Source: Enchytraeus crypticus
Taxonomy: Eukaryota > Annelida > Clitellata > Enchytraeida > Enchytraeidae
DNA length: 64,000 nt
Reading direction: 5' to 3'
NCBI GenBank assembly: GCA_905160935.1
Contig: CAJHZI010000268.1
Span: 1-64,000, forward strand
Positions 9,335 to 19,375 of the stretch are shown here, piece after piece (the stretch's first letter is position 1; each line of letters begins with the position of its first letter). The translations under genes were made by a program, and so were the position numbers. A model generated the notes under the pieces. It ran no database searches. It saw only the letters and a program-made list of their open reading frames with translations, and was not told the DNA's origin.

Positions 9335-9667
9335 ATGACAACTACAAACTCAAACTCAGAAATAATCAAGTTTCAAAATCTCAAAGTTGAAGATAAATAT
9401 ATTGTAATGGGATTGAAACCTATACACACAAAATTCGGCAAATCATATATTCTGTACGTTATACAAAATGAGGGTGAAATCCCTAAAAAAATGTGGTCCA
9501 CAAAAAAGATTAATGAATATATTAAAGAGGAAGAGTTGGAAATGGACCATGAAAGATTTGAGTTTACGGTAAGAGAAATCAATAACGGAAAATATAAGGG
9601 AATGTTGTATGCAGAGATTGATGGTTTCAATACAGACAAAGATGATCCTGAAGTTGTTTGGTTGTAG
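9335..9667 (+). CDS. Polinton small protein, possibly OB-fold
   Basis: A 110-residue product with alternating beta-strand-like segments (KYIVMGLKPI, KSYILYVIQ, ERFEFTVREI, MLYAEIDGF) and no catalytic motif. The strand pattern and small size suggest an OB-fold or single-strand DNA-binding protein, but this is only a guess. The start-site motif ACTATATAAAATG abuts the ATG. It converges on the PolB gene. Confidence 0.5.
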   Translation: MTTTNSNSEIIKFQNLKVEDKYIVMGLKPIHTKFGKSYILYVIQNEGEIPKKMWSTKKINEYIKEEELEMDHERFEFTVREINNGKYKGMLYAEIDGFNTDKDDPEVVWL

Positions 9668-9716
9668 AGAATTATTTTGAAACCAAATGTGGTTTGAAAA
9701 TATTAATAAAAAATTA

Positions 9717-9905
9717 CATTTTATATATTTAAACTATAATGTCCGTAAGCTAGAGTGTGAACGCCATCGCCCATGATTACTCGCTTATCGTCATCTGCGC
9801 TGAGAGCAACTTTATTGACTTCCTCAGTATAGAATGAAAAAATTTCTTGACTGAAACGGAATATTCTGAAGTCAGTTTGCCCCCCTCGTGAGGGGGGCAA
9901 ACTTT
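9717..9905. repeat. Duplicated tail of the PolB gene plus GC-rich hairpin
   Basis: Positions about 9717-9824 repeat, with a few differences, the last 110 bases or so of the PolB region at about 9913-10025. About 50 bases further is a perfect hairpin, GTTTGCCCCCC - TCGTGA - GGGGGGCAAAC (9876-9903). Both lie between two convergent genes, so the hairpin could act as a shared terminator or as a scar of the duplication event. Confidence 0.85.
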
Positions 9906-9922
9906 ATCCATAAAAATATGTT

Positions 9923-12900
9923 TTATATATTTAAGCTATAATGTCCGTAAGCTAGAGTGTGCACGCCATCGTCCATGATTACTCGCTTATCGTCATCTGC
10001 GCTGAGAGCAACTTTATTGACTTCCTCAGTATAGACATCGTGCAAGCGTGATCTAATAACGTTCATGCTTCTAGAATGATAATTTTTCTCAAACAGACAA
10101 CCTCTGTAATCATCATGTGTTATTGTCCTCTCAACAACATTCTTCTTGACACCTTTACATTTCTTGTGCTCCTCATCTGCTAATTTGTAAGAGTACAACT
10201 TTGCTCTCAATCCAACAAATTCTTCAATTTCCTTTCCACAAGCTTCGTCTTTAAACATTCCAATGACTTTCTTGTTAACTCCAGTCTTAATGCCTGATGG
10301 ATGAACTCTCGGATAATCGCTAGTGTCAAATCTGCGTTCGACGTCATTAGATATGTCTGCGTAAAAATCTTCCGTCTGTATTTCGTACATCAACGAATCC
10401 GTGTCTGTAAACAACAGCTTGGCTTTATCATTGTATTTTTCCTTTATGTAATTATAGTGAAATTCGTACATTAAAGTTTTACTTAAATCTAATATTGCCA
10501 TACCTAGGTAGATTGGCTTATTGTATACCAATTTAGTCTTTCTCATGTGGACGCCGACAAGATTTTCGTCAAATATCACTGTTCGGTCATAGTACGGCTT
10601 TGCAGCCAATTTAACAGCCTTTTCTCTATTATCAACCAATCTGAAATCTATCCTATTTTCAATATTCTCCATAGTTTTTCCAAAAACGCTATTGTTCATT
10701 AGTTTAAAGAAATCTTTCTCAAAGTCGTTGGCAGCCTTAGTGCGTAGCTGTGTATTTAAATCGATGTAAGTTTTAAGCCATGGACTTTCTTCAAATTTTA
10801 TGCCTCTGTGTATTTTGGTAATTTTCAGTCCCATACTTTCGTACAGTTTCAAATTCTCGTAATGTAATGTGTACTTTGTTTTATCATTCAAATTCGGTAT
10901 CAATTTCTCTACTTTATTCACTTTCACAATTTCGGGGGCTAAAGGATAGTCATTATGCAGGTCGTGCAGCGCTGCAGGATATTCCAAGTCAACTTCGAGG
11001 ATACACTTCATTTCTTTCCAGTTCTCCAGTTCTTTTTCTGTCATCCATTCGAACCCGTGTGTGGGTAGGGGCTTACTCATCGAGTAGCCATAAAGGTTAT
11101 TCGAATCCAGGTATTTGATAAATTTGGAAGGATCATTAACGTTAAAATTCCCATCCATGTATTTATTATTAGCTTTTGAATATCGGTTTGAAATAGTGCT
11201 TACACCACCTCTTATTCCGTGCTTAATCATCAGCAGCATATCGTAATCGCTCAACAATTGGAGTTCAACTTTAGTTAATCTTAACGCAGCATCCCAAGCT
11301 AGTCCTGGCGAGGTGTAGTACCACGCAGGATCCAATTTATAGTGGGTCATACATACATCTCTAAAATTTTCAAAGACATCTGCTAGTAAAAGCACATCAG
11401 ATATATTGTACAAGTCGTGATAGTCTCGAAATGTTTTACAACCAAACTCTTTCCAAACAGTCTCTGCGTGTTTATAGTCTTCATCACTGATATTGGTATC
11501 GTTAAGTTTTGAGTAGAAAGCATCCTTTGGCGGTAGTTTAGTTTCATCAAGTCTTTCTGACGAACTAACATAATCGTACGGGTAAACTCCTTTTCTCAAC
11601 AGCAAATCCAATTGCTTTCCAGAATACTTACTTGCAATATTCTTACACTGATCTTTACTTAGATTCTTTGAAAGTTTCTCAAGACTCGAAGCCATAAATC
11701 TAAAGCTATCGATAAACCGCAATTCTCGTTTCACTAGTACTTCTTTACCTGTTTTATTTATAAACTTGTCAACCAGCAATTCCCTAGAGAAACTGATGTA
11801 CTTTTCTTCGTTACACGCAATACAATTAATTTGTCCACCTGCCAACTTCTTTATAAATAAGTGACTGTCGTATCCTGATAAATTGTGAAAAACTACTGGA
11901 AAGAATTTTGGAATTTTGTATTGTAAATTACATTTATCGTGTGCTGCTCCTCGGAATTTGCCAGATAGATGACAGTGGTCTCTGACACGATCGTTACCCA
12001 ACTCTTTTTCACAAATATGACATGATTTTGCGGCCTTGAATTTCTTCGCGGCAGATTCATCGAATATCATTGGTTTAGAAAACTTGAACTGATTGTATAT
12101 TTCTTTAATATTTTGCTCTAAAGTGTCAAAGAATATTTGAGCAACATCGTCATCATCATTCTTTGCAGTAAAAGTGACTGGAGCTTGCGAGTAAATGCTA
12201 TCATCAAAACACTTGATGTAATAACAGAATGAACTAGGTGTATGTTTCTGGTATCGGATAGTGGTTGACCTGCTTGGATCCGGCTGACGTGTATCAATCG
12301 GTTTAATAAATGACTCGAAATCTGCGTAAACTATGAATGGTACTCGCATCGATTTTTTATAGTGATTGAATTTCATAAACGTTCCAGAGTCAGGTAACAC
12401 AATTTTTTGAGCGTCGTGTTGTGAACAATATTCAGTGTGATTATTAAGAGCATTTTCACTTGTGAAACCGTTTAAGCATCTCCGACAGTAATGCATTGCA
12501 TGGTGATTTCCTTCTTTTGACATCAATCTATTGAAGTTCTTAATCCAGCAGTAATGATTATTATCACCTTCTGATATGAGTAACAAATCTACTACGTTTT
12601 GACTACTTAACGTTGAAATCCTTAATGGTATTAATTCTTCTTCTTTGGCCCACGCCTCTAGCTTTTCATATCCAAACACATGAATTGATACATTGTTATT
12701 CTTTTCAAATTTATCAATATCTTTCAAATTAACCGGAAAATCAATACCATTCCAGTTAAATTCTTCGGCCTGCTTCTTTAATTGTTTATCAATGCGTTGT
12801 GGATTTTTTTCAACAGGATTTAAGGCTCTAGCTATACACCATTTGAAACACTGATCGTCTTCATTTTTCATATTTATAATAGCCTTTTTATCAGCTAATT

Positions 12901-13522
12901 CTTCAGGAAGCGGAATGTAGGAGCTACCTCGTAGTGGCTTGTATTCTACAGTATTTATTTCTAATTTCATCACTCTGCGAAATCTCCAATTACTACCCCG
13001 CATCTGAAAATTAGCCATTGACTCTAGCATTTTACGTTTAGTCTTTTCATACACCTCTGCGGTATCTGTGGATGGTAAAATTATTTCAGTTTTTGAAAGA
13101 AAAGGGGCGTCAGACGATGTAATTTCCCCAGTCTTCAAATCCACCCTTTCCATTGTACATGTGAGTGTTAGATTAACTTTTGACTGAGGGTTGTTGTTTA
13201 ATACATTTAACACTTTTGTCTGAACGCTATTGAGAAATGACACTGCATCCACTCCATTTCGACCATCAATGGTATATTGCTTAGTGAATCCCTTTAAAGC
13301 TGATTTTGTTTCTTTGATTTCATACGTATCCGCCTTAGACTTGTTGAATATGTTCTCAACTTTAGACTTTAGTGTCTTATACGATTCTCTTACTTTGCTT
13401 TTAATGTTGCTTGGTACATCGCTTACCAGCCAATCCCAATATGATTTGATAGTTGCCATTACTCCAGTCTTAATTGGTGCAAGAATCTCAGTTTTTATAT
13501 CAGGCACCGGTGTGTCGAGCAA
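9923..13522 (-). CDS. Polinton protein-primed DNA polymerase B
   Basis: A 1199-residue frame. An exonuclease-type acidic motif is VYADFESF (about residue 396). A zinc-binding region CHICEKELGNDRVRDHCH is near 495-512. Polymerase motif A is YLDSNNLYGYSM, motif B KLMNNSVFGKTMENIENR and motif C FTDTDSLMYE, the order of family-B polymerases with protein priming. The polymerase copies the element end to end from a terminal protein. The gene is on the minus strand with its 3' end facing the plus-strand gene cluster. Confidence 0.93.
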   Translation of the reverse strand: MLDTPVPDIKTEILAPIKTGVMATIKSYWDWLVSDVPSNIKSKVRESYKTLKSKVENIFNKSKADTYEIKETKSALKGFTKQYTIDGRNGVDAVSFLNSVQTKVLNVLNNNPQSKVNLTLTCTMERVDLKTGEITSSDAPFLSKTEIILPSTDTAEVYEKTKRKMLESMANFQMRGSNWRFRRVMKLEINTVEYKPLRGSSYIPLPEELADKKAIINMKNEDDQCFKWCIARALNPVEKNPQRIDKQLKKQAEEFNWNGIDFPVNLKDIDKFEKNNNVSIHVFGYEKLEAWAKEEELIPLRISTLSSQNVVDLLLISEGDNNHYCWIKNFNRLMSKEGNHHAMHYCRRCLNGFTSENALNNHTEYCSQHDAQKIVLPDSGTFMKFNHYKKSMRVPFIVYADFESFIKPIDTRQPDPSRSTTIRYQKHTPSSFCYYIKCFDDSIYSQAPVTFTAKNDDDDVAQIFFDTLEQNIKEIYNQFKFSKPMIFDESAAKKFKAAKSCHICEKELGNDRVRDHCHLSGKFRGAAHDKCNLQYKIPKFFPVVFHNLSGYDSHLFIKKLAGGQINCIACNEEKYISFSRELLVDKFINKTGKEVLVKRELRFIDSFRFMASSLEKLSKNLSKDQCKNIASKYSGKQLDLLLRKGVYPYDYVSSSERLDETKLPPKDAFYSKLNDTNISDEDYKHAETVWKEFGCKTFRDYHDLYNISDVLLLADVFENFRDVCMTHYKLDPAWYYTSPGLAWDAALRLTKVELQLLSDYDMLLMIKHGIRGGVSTISNRYSKANNKYMDGNFNVNDPSKFIKYLDSNNLYGYSMSKPLPTHGFEWMTEKELENWKEMKCILEVDLEYPAALHDLHNDYPLAPEIVKVNKVEKLIPNLNDKTKYTLHYENLKLYESMGLKITKIHRGIKFEESPWLKTYIDLNTQLRTKAANDFEKDFFKLMNNSVFGKTMENIENRIDFRLVDNREKAVKLAAKPYYDRTVIFDENLVGVHMRKTKLVYNKPIYLGMAILDLSKTLMYEFHYNYIKEKYNDKAKLLFTDTDSLMYEIQTEDFYADISNDVERRFDTSDYPRVHPSGIKTGVNKKVIGMFKDEACGKEIEEFVGLRAKLYSYKLADEEHKKCKGVKKNVVERTITHDDYRGCLFEKNYHSRSMNVIRSRLHDVYTEEVNKVALSADDDKRVIMDDGVHTLAYGHYSLNI

Positions 13523-13743
13523 ATTGCATAATGTCTCTTGGGTGATGGTTTATATTTAGTTGGAACTAAAATCGGTTGTTGAATATCTGGTACAGGAGAA
13601 TTGAGCAAATCTACAACACCACCGATTGTTTGTGATGTCGATGACAACGCATCAATAAGCTCTGCCTTGCGAAGAGAATAGTATCTTTTAATACCTCGTT
13701 GCTTCGCGACAAGTCGCAATTGTTTCACCGTTTGAGTTTCCAT
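13495..13743 (-). CDS. Polinton small SAP-like open frame
   Basis: An 82-residue frame. VKQLRLVAKQRGIKRYYSLR (about residues 5-24) followed by KAELIDAL has the two-helix pattern of a SAP DNA-binding motif. The start-site motif CATATATAAAATG abuts the ATG at 13743, and the bases around it (TTACATATATAAAATG) are shared with the start of the leftmost gene (714). It lies just before, and slightly overlaps, the polymerase frame. Confidence 0.6.
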   Translation of the reverse strand: METQTVKQLRLVAKQRGIKRYYSLRKAELIDALSSTSQTIGGVVDLLNSPVPDIQQPILVPTKYKPSPKRHYAICSTHRCLI

Positions 13744-14544
13744 TTTATATATGTAAGAAAAAATATTTAAATAAAATTCATATATTTTTAATTTTTATTA
13801 TATTTTCATTTTCTTTTCTATATTTATGTTTTTGCTATTCACGGAATGAGTACCACTCCACTACTGAAGCTCAACTTTCCAGCTGTTTAACGTGTAGGCT
13901 GCAGCAGAGTCTACTCGTGTATACTCTGCTGTCTTATAAAAAGATTATAGCTGCTGATGTGTAACTCAGTGTACCACGTACATTAGCTTAAGACACAGCG
14001 AAGATGGCTATGAATTTGATATTTGGGTAACAGTAAATATATTGATTGCTTCATAAAGTAACTACATTTATGAATTTTGGAAAGTATACTGTAGAAATAT
14101 ACACGTATAGGCTTTTCACTTTCGCTTTCCACAGAGTTACAACATCTGAGCATCGGCATCGAGTAGCTGTGTCTTTTTACTAGAGCTTTTTACAGCGCTC
14201 AGTATATATAAACATCCAGCTGTTATTTTAAGCTAAGTATCTGAGAGTATACTCTGCTGTCTCGGGTATAGGCTTTTACATACATGTATAGTTTCTTTAA
14301 GGTAGCTGAACAGCTGCGTTATTTTAACCCGACCGTTTACAGCTAGGCTAGGAGAGTGGTTATCATACTTTCAGTACATACGTTGATGACAAGGCTAATA
14401 TAGATATAAGCTTAGGTATCAAGGCTAAAGATGCCTGTTAAAATCATTTTGTCTCTGCCTTGTGGATGAAATGATGTGAATTGAAATCATTTTTTGTCCT
14501 CGTGAGCTGTGGGCGTGCTTGATTTTACGCTTGTGTGTTAAATC
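13744..14544. other. Right subterminal non-coding region of the Polinton
   Basis: No open frame of note. The word TATACTCTGCTGTCT occurs twice (near 13920 and 14250) and AGCTG-rich short words recur, suggesting degenerate subterminal repeats. Nothing else recognisable is seen before the inner edge of the terminal repeat. Confidence 0.6.
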
Positions 14545-14784
14545 ATTGATAGGCAAGGCTATGCTTCAATTGCAATGGTGTAAATTTTAAGGCAGAAAAT
14601 AGAAATGAGCAAGACTCAAGGCATGTCTGTGCTTAATATTCATGGAACATTTATGCATCAAGGCTAAAATAGAATTTAGCTATGTTTTAAGGCTATTCTA
14701 TGCTTGAAATGATTAACGTTCATCTCAGTATGCTTAATCAAGGCAGGGCAAGGCTAAAAAGGAAATTTAGCTAGGTTTTAATCT
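14545..14784 (-). repeat. Right terminal inverted repeat of the Polinton
   Basis: Reverse complement of positions 1-240, exact in the outer 46 bases and roughly 70 percent alike further in by eye. The likely outermost base is 14784, giving a terminal CT. Bases 14785-14790 (TAGGTT) would be one copy of the 6-bp target duplication; the partner lies outside the window. Confidence 0.88.
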
Positions 14785-16054
14785 TAGGTTGTGCTTAAAA
14801 ATCATAATGTGCCAGCCCCCCAATAATCCTACTACTTGTATGGAAGATTATTGCGAGTGTATTGAAGATGAATGTGGATGTACCGAAGTTGAATGTGGGT
14901 GCATGGAAGTACAATGCGGGTCTATAAATACAGAGTGTTGCTACATTGAAGCAGTATGTAATCACATACTGCTTCAATGAATACTGCTACATTGAAGCAG
15001 TATGTAATCACATACTGCTTCAATGTAGCAACACTGTATTTATAGACCCGCATTGTTGATAGTGTAGTGTATGGTCTAACAAATGACTTTGAGGGACAAA
15101 TATAGGTTTGTACTCAAGGCCATTGTCATTTATAAGTTTCCTGGCATAGAAAGTGGCAATTAATATATAAGACAGGCAATCTATACATCTGGCAGTCACG
15201 ACTAAGACAGATTACTACTAATAATTCTCTACAAGAACTGATGCAACAAAACTGGTATTCTCAAGGCTGAACCTGTCAATCACTAGGCCGGTTTATGATG
15301 TAATCGTCTATCATAAGGAAAGATTTATAGTTAATCATTTATCATGAAGCAGAACTCTAATATCTCAAGTACGAAGAAATATTACTGATATGTTGATATA
15401 TTAACATAGGAGAGCTGTGAAATCAGCTCGGCATAAGTCTTCATTAATCTTGTAGTAACCGAGTTTGCTTACCAATTAATCTTAAGAAGTAATTTCTCTT
15501 TTATGGCCGAGTTTATGTAACGAACTTTAGTTATGAATTATAGCCAAATTTGTGAAATATTACTGATATTTATTATGTCATAATGGGACTTCACTACATG
15601 ATTTGGTTAATGAGCTTATAGTAATGATTAATCTTATGAATGCGATTAGCTTACTATATAAAGAGCTGGATTAAAGACCGGAAAAGTTAGTTAAGTAAAA
15701 GTCAGAAATTAGTTAGCCCAGACTCCGTCCAGTTGGTCCAGCTGTAGTAAGAGGTGGGAATCCACTACTACCGGGTATTGTAAAGCTTAGCTAATACTTC
15801 TTTAACTAAAGGGAAGTAAGTCATTACTAAGCCAGTTTCGTTGGTTTCGATTAACTGTTTAATTATAGTAGCATTTTAACCGCGTCTATGCTTAATAATA
15901 TATATTTAAACGGTGTGGTTTGTTTAGTCTTAGTTGTTCTAAATAATTCATATGTACGGATTGTTCAATTGTTAAATAAAGCATCCTGCATATTTAAGAA
16001 ACAGGATAAAGATATAACGAGTGTTAGCGACAGTTCTTCATGTAGGATCTATTA
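14785..16054. other. Non-coding host DNA right of the Polinton
   Basis: No convincing gene. It contains the large inverted repeat at 14911-15056. A stretch near 15650-15990 has a TATA-like word (ACTATATAAAGAG) and an AATAAA (near 15976) and could be part of an old repeat, but no partner is present. Confidence 0.5.
14911..15056. repeat. Nested near-perfect inverted repeat
   Basis: Outer arms beginning ACAATGCGGG (14911) and ending CCCGCATTGT (15056) pair almost perfectly, differing by a two-base AG. Inside are two copies of a 34-base palindrome starting ATTGAAGCAGTATGT (14945-14978 and 14991-15024). The whole 146 bases could fold as one long hairpin or as two short hairpins. The left arm follows an imperfect series of GAATGTGG-like repeats (14850-14920). 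Confidence 0.92.
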
Positions 16055-16135
16055 TCAGTAACGGCCGAGCATGAGATTTGAATTCCGCGTATGCTGATCT
16101 GAAACCGAGTGCTCTACCGTTATAGCTATCGGCAC
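16055..16135 (-). repeat. tRNA-derived SINE head (family 1)
   Basis: On the minus strand the sequence GATAGCTATAACGGTAGAGC matches an RNA polymerase III A box with a D-stem (GCT/AGC), and GCGGAATTCAAATCT matches a B box. The inner words GATCAGCATACGCGG and TTCAAATC are shared with the SINE at 18888. The acceptor and T arms do not fold as a functional tRNA, so this is a SINE head and not a tRNA gene. Confidence 0.6.
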
Positions 16136-17367
16136 TAGCCGAGAGAACCAATCAGTCAATCAACAAGTAAACAGTTGTCATCGACAGTTGAGTTATTATT
16201 TCAATACAATCGAGATAGAGCTAGTAATTTATCAATTAGAGTTACCTCTCGCATAGGCCAATCGAGTAGCTTAAAGTAAATAACATTGAGTAAATAAGAT
16301 CTGTCATAGGTGATTAAGCTATATATCTTCTCGCTTTCAGGGACTATCTGTCTTCCAGAGTACGATCTCTGCGATTTAACTCATGGTTAAATCGACTCTG
16401 TTTCAATAGCATTTGAGTGCATATTATCAACATTGAGTGTGTGTTGAATCAGCTTATGGTTGTGTCGAATATAGCATATACCCTTTTATTCGAACCTTTA
16501 TACTTAGAAATATTCTACTTAGCCTTTGTCTGTCTTCAATTGATAAGTGTCCATTTCATTACAGAGTCATTTTACATGAATAACAAATACCTCGAGGGTC
16601 TTCATATAAACTTTTGTCTACAATCGTGTGGACTGGTAAGAAACAAATAAAAAGCTCAATAATTCCATGTGCGTATCTCGGCTTTCGAAAGTACATGTAT
16701 ACCAGATAAGAATTTAGTGTAGCAGTGTAGTGACAGCGATACTGATTGAGTGCTCTATAATCTCCTAGAGTCTGCAAGAGATGTCCCTGATATTACAAAA
16801 AAGGAAAGGAACTGGGCGTTAAATTCTTTTTAACTGATTTATTTATGGCTATCTAAATCATCATCATCATCATCTTCCCTTAAATCCCAGTTTAACCGGG
16901 GTCGGGATACGAATAGACTTTCTCCGTTCGTTTAAGTTTTGTGGTAATTACTGGAGCCTAGGCGCTTACAAACCGAATGCCCTCTCTGAAGTTGGCTATT
17001 CAGGGCTATCTAAATCAATTTTTTAAATAAAACGTTATTCTCGTCTTTCAGATCTCTATATATATCGTGCACTCAGGTCACATTTACTACGATTAGATGT
17101 TGTATTGCGATTCGATTGATAAAGAGTTCGAGTACTGGTCTCGCTCCGTTACTGGCTGAATGTGTGTACGACACGAGTAGCTGAATCCAAAAAATATATG
17201 CCCATTAGCATTATATTTGTATAAATTTTGCAAACTGAAAAAATGAATAAATATATAAATATACAAGATAATGAAGTTTACAAAATAAAGGAGTACGAAT
17301 ATACAAAACGTCATAACCCACATTTCGTTTTCGGGGCTTTAACGCTTCGCAAATATATAATAATTAA
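16136..17367. other. Non-coding host DNA with a dispersed repeat
   Basis: No gene recognised. Positions about 16855-17005 are a dispersed repeat starting with (ATC)n, followed by TTTAACCGGGGTCGGGATAC and GGAGCCTAGGCGCTTACAAA. A related diverged copy lies at about 25035-25235. The rest is AT-rich with no supported coding sequence. Confidence 0.6.
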
Positions 17368-17471
17368 GGATACTTACTGAACAGACATTCTGTTAAAGGA
17401 GATATCAATAAAGTAAGAAGCCACAAAACAGCATAATGGACTGTGCAAAATATATCTATTTATTTATATAC

Positions 17472-17532
<61 letters not shown>

Positions 17533-17608
17533 TATAGTTTGCACAGTCCATTACACTGCTATTATATATATATCTCCTTTAACAGAATGTATGTGCATTA
17601 AGTATCCT
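17368..17608. repeat. Fold-back element with a (TA)n centre
   Basis: Left arm 17368-17460 (GGATACTTACTGAACAGACA, then TTCTGTTAAAGGAGATAT and ATAATGGACTGTGCAAA) is matched inverted by 17531-17608. The loop is about 70 bases of TA repeat. This is the shape of a MITE or fold-back element that has gained a microsatellite at its centre. The arms differ by several small insertions, so it is not recent. Confidence 0.85.
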
Positions 17609-18887
17609 AAATAAATTTAAAGGATATTAGGCCTAGTGGTAACTTTTTTAATAAAATATCTCCTACAAAAATATTTGTTTTAAAGAAGGACAATTTCCTA
17701 AATTCGACCTTCAACCATTAAATTCCACATTTTTTACTTCTATGTTTTTCTCAAACTTTTCTAAATTTATTTTCTACAGAAGTCCAATAATTGTCTTATC
17801 ACATCGATCAGACTTTCTCTGAATATATATTTCATGGAGATGTCAAACTGAAAAAACGATATGGTTTGAAAAACTAAGTGGAGGTATCCAATTGAAATAA
17901 TATAAATATTTGAAATCGGCCTACTTAATGGAGATATCAACCAGATAACATGAGATGTTAATTCAATGGAAGTTGGTCTCTACCCATGTTTCGACAGCAA
18001 CAATCTTGGATCGGCTAAAACCTGAGCTGAGCGAGAGTTTTGATCAGATAACGTCGGTTGTCCAGTAATATAGTGAAGTCATATAGACCTTTCATAAAAG
18101 GTGTTTACTTTGAAAAATCAACTTATGTATTATTTCATTCATTAGAGAGGCGCCACTATGCATCATAAAATTGATTGTTTTGTGGCCGGCAACTGCAATG
18201 TAATAGGCCTATATTCTTAAAATGTAATAGATCCTCTCTAGATATTCTATATCTATATACACATATATTAACTGCAAATTATGACATGTGTTTATCATCA
18301 TTTGACAAGAAATTGAAATATAATTTTTTTGCAATTAATTAAAATGCCATTCTGTTAATAAATAATGAAATACATAATAAATATATATGAATATATAGAA
18401 TATTGCCAGCCTTCAATAAAAGCACACACCCCTCCCCACTCTCCCACTAGGCTTTGTTTAGTATGTGAACAGAATTACCGCTACATATTATAAAAGGTTT
18501 ATACATATAAATTCAATCAGTTCGTTTCAAGAGTAACAGCGTTTAAATTTCTCATCAAAAATAAAAAAAACGTTTTACTAACTGACGATATTACAGCGCA
18601 GGCTCTGTCTGTAATGCTAACCCCTAATGCATATGTTTGATACGTTGATATGTTGATATGATTGATATGTTGACTACCTTAGTCGCCTTTCTATCCAAGT
18701 AGGCTTATTTAATTCTGGCTGCCCTTTTGATGGCTTTAAGTTTTGACTTGTATACCTCTAAATTATGTTCTCTATTCGAGGTGAGCCCATCGTCCCTAGT
18801 GTCTTTATAGATTTAGTACATAAATCAGTATTCTGTGTGTTATATAAGCATGTATGTACATGTATGTTTTAAATGATATTATATAAA
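17609..18887. other. Non-coding AT-rich host DNA
   Basis: I see no gene, RNA or clear repeat apart from short TATATA runs and a GATATGTTGATATG tandem near 18640-18670. Confidence 0.5.
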
Positions 18888-19020
18888 GAGCCAGTGGTGA
18901 TGTCGGTAAGATACTCGACCGCGGATCAGTATGTGCGGGGTTCAAATCCTGGGCTCGCCCGTCTCTGACATCGCTTTCGAGTGAGGAAACTGACGTTAAC
19001 TTTGGCTTTCATATATGTAC
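18888..19020 (+). repeat. tRNA-derived SINE (family 1), best copy
   Basis: The head reads AGCCAGTGGTGATGTCGGTA (A-box-like) and GCGGGGTTCAAATCCTGGGC (B box). The head is followed by the family's central segment, CTGACATCGCTTTCGAGTGA then GGAAACTGACGTTAACTTTG. The central segment, with or without the head, recurs at 20773, 33420, 38450, 42505 and 53590. The tail is not a clean A-run here. Confidence 0.75.
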
Positions 19021-19079
19021 TAGTGTAGATAACACTACATACACCCATATATATATACATTCGATGAGGGGTTGTAACT

Positions 19080-19255
19080 GAGTAGTTGAGTTAGTTCAAT
19101 ATTAATCTCTATCTTTTAATGCACTGACTTCTGGCACGATATACAACGCCTCCACTCATCTCTCTCTTCACTTTTCCTCTTGATATCCACATAAGAGTAG
19201 ATCTTGCAATCATCTATAACATTCCCTTTGATATAAGATTATTCTTGAGAGATTA
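19080..19255 (-). mobile_element. 3' end of an RTE-like LINE, fragment
   Basis: On the minus strand this matches the 3' end of the LINE at 28262-30935: the words TTAATGCACTGACTTCTGGC and AACGCCTCCACTCATCTCTC correspond to the same region near 28295-28345. Only the last part of the coding sequence is present and it is well diverged, indicating an older, 5'-truncated insertion. Confidence 0.65.
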
Positions 19256-19375
19256 TCCTTATGACGAGGTGAGCCACTATGCCTTCCTCAGTATTAATAT
19301 GCGCTTTGAAATCATCGAAGCCATTGATGTGGAATCAGTGGCTCATGTGAAATGTTCATTCTTGGAGCTCATCCG

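Larger units (their letters stand above)
1..14784. mobile_element. Polinton/Maverick element, nearly whole
   Basis: A virus-like self-synthesising DNA transposon. It has inverted terminal repeats, protein-primed PolB, a chromodomain integrase, an FtsK/HerA-type packaging ATPase, an adenain-like protease, a double-jelly-roll major capsid and a single-jelly-roll minor capsid, which together define the family. The right terminus reads GGTTTTAATCT, matching the 5'-AG/CT-3' ends known for Polintons. The left terminus would then lie two bases before the window, so the 6-bp target duplication cannot be checked. Most reading frames are long and open, so the copy is probably young. By eye it looks close to whole with perhaps one or two breaks. 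Capsid and replication genes are mostly on the plus strand; PolB, the fibre-like gene and two terminal genes are on the minus strand. Confidence 0.95.

Noticed and set aside
14789-14980. Cysteine-rich small frame (CECIEDECGCTEVECGCMEVQC)
   Set aside because: It arises from imperfect GAATGTGG-like repeats leading into the large palindrome; no start context or homologue is recognised.
15054-16030. Possible solo long terminal repeat (TATA-like word and AATAAA)
   Set aside because: No matching second copy, target duplication or internal domain is visible, and the boundaries cannot be fixed.
16055-16135. Possible tRNA gene on the minus strand
   Set aside because: A and B boxes are present but the T and acceptor arms do not pair properly, and the same block occurs in a SINE at 18888.
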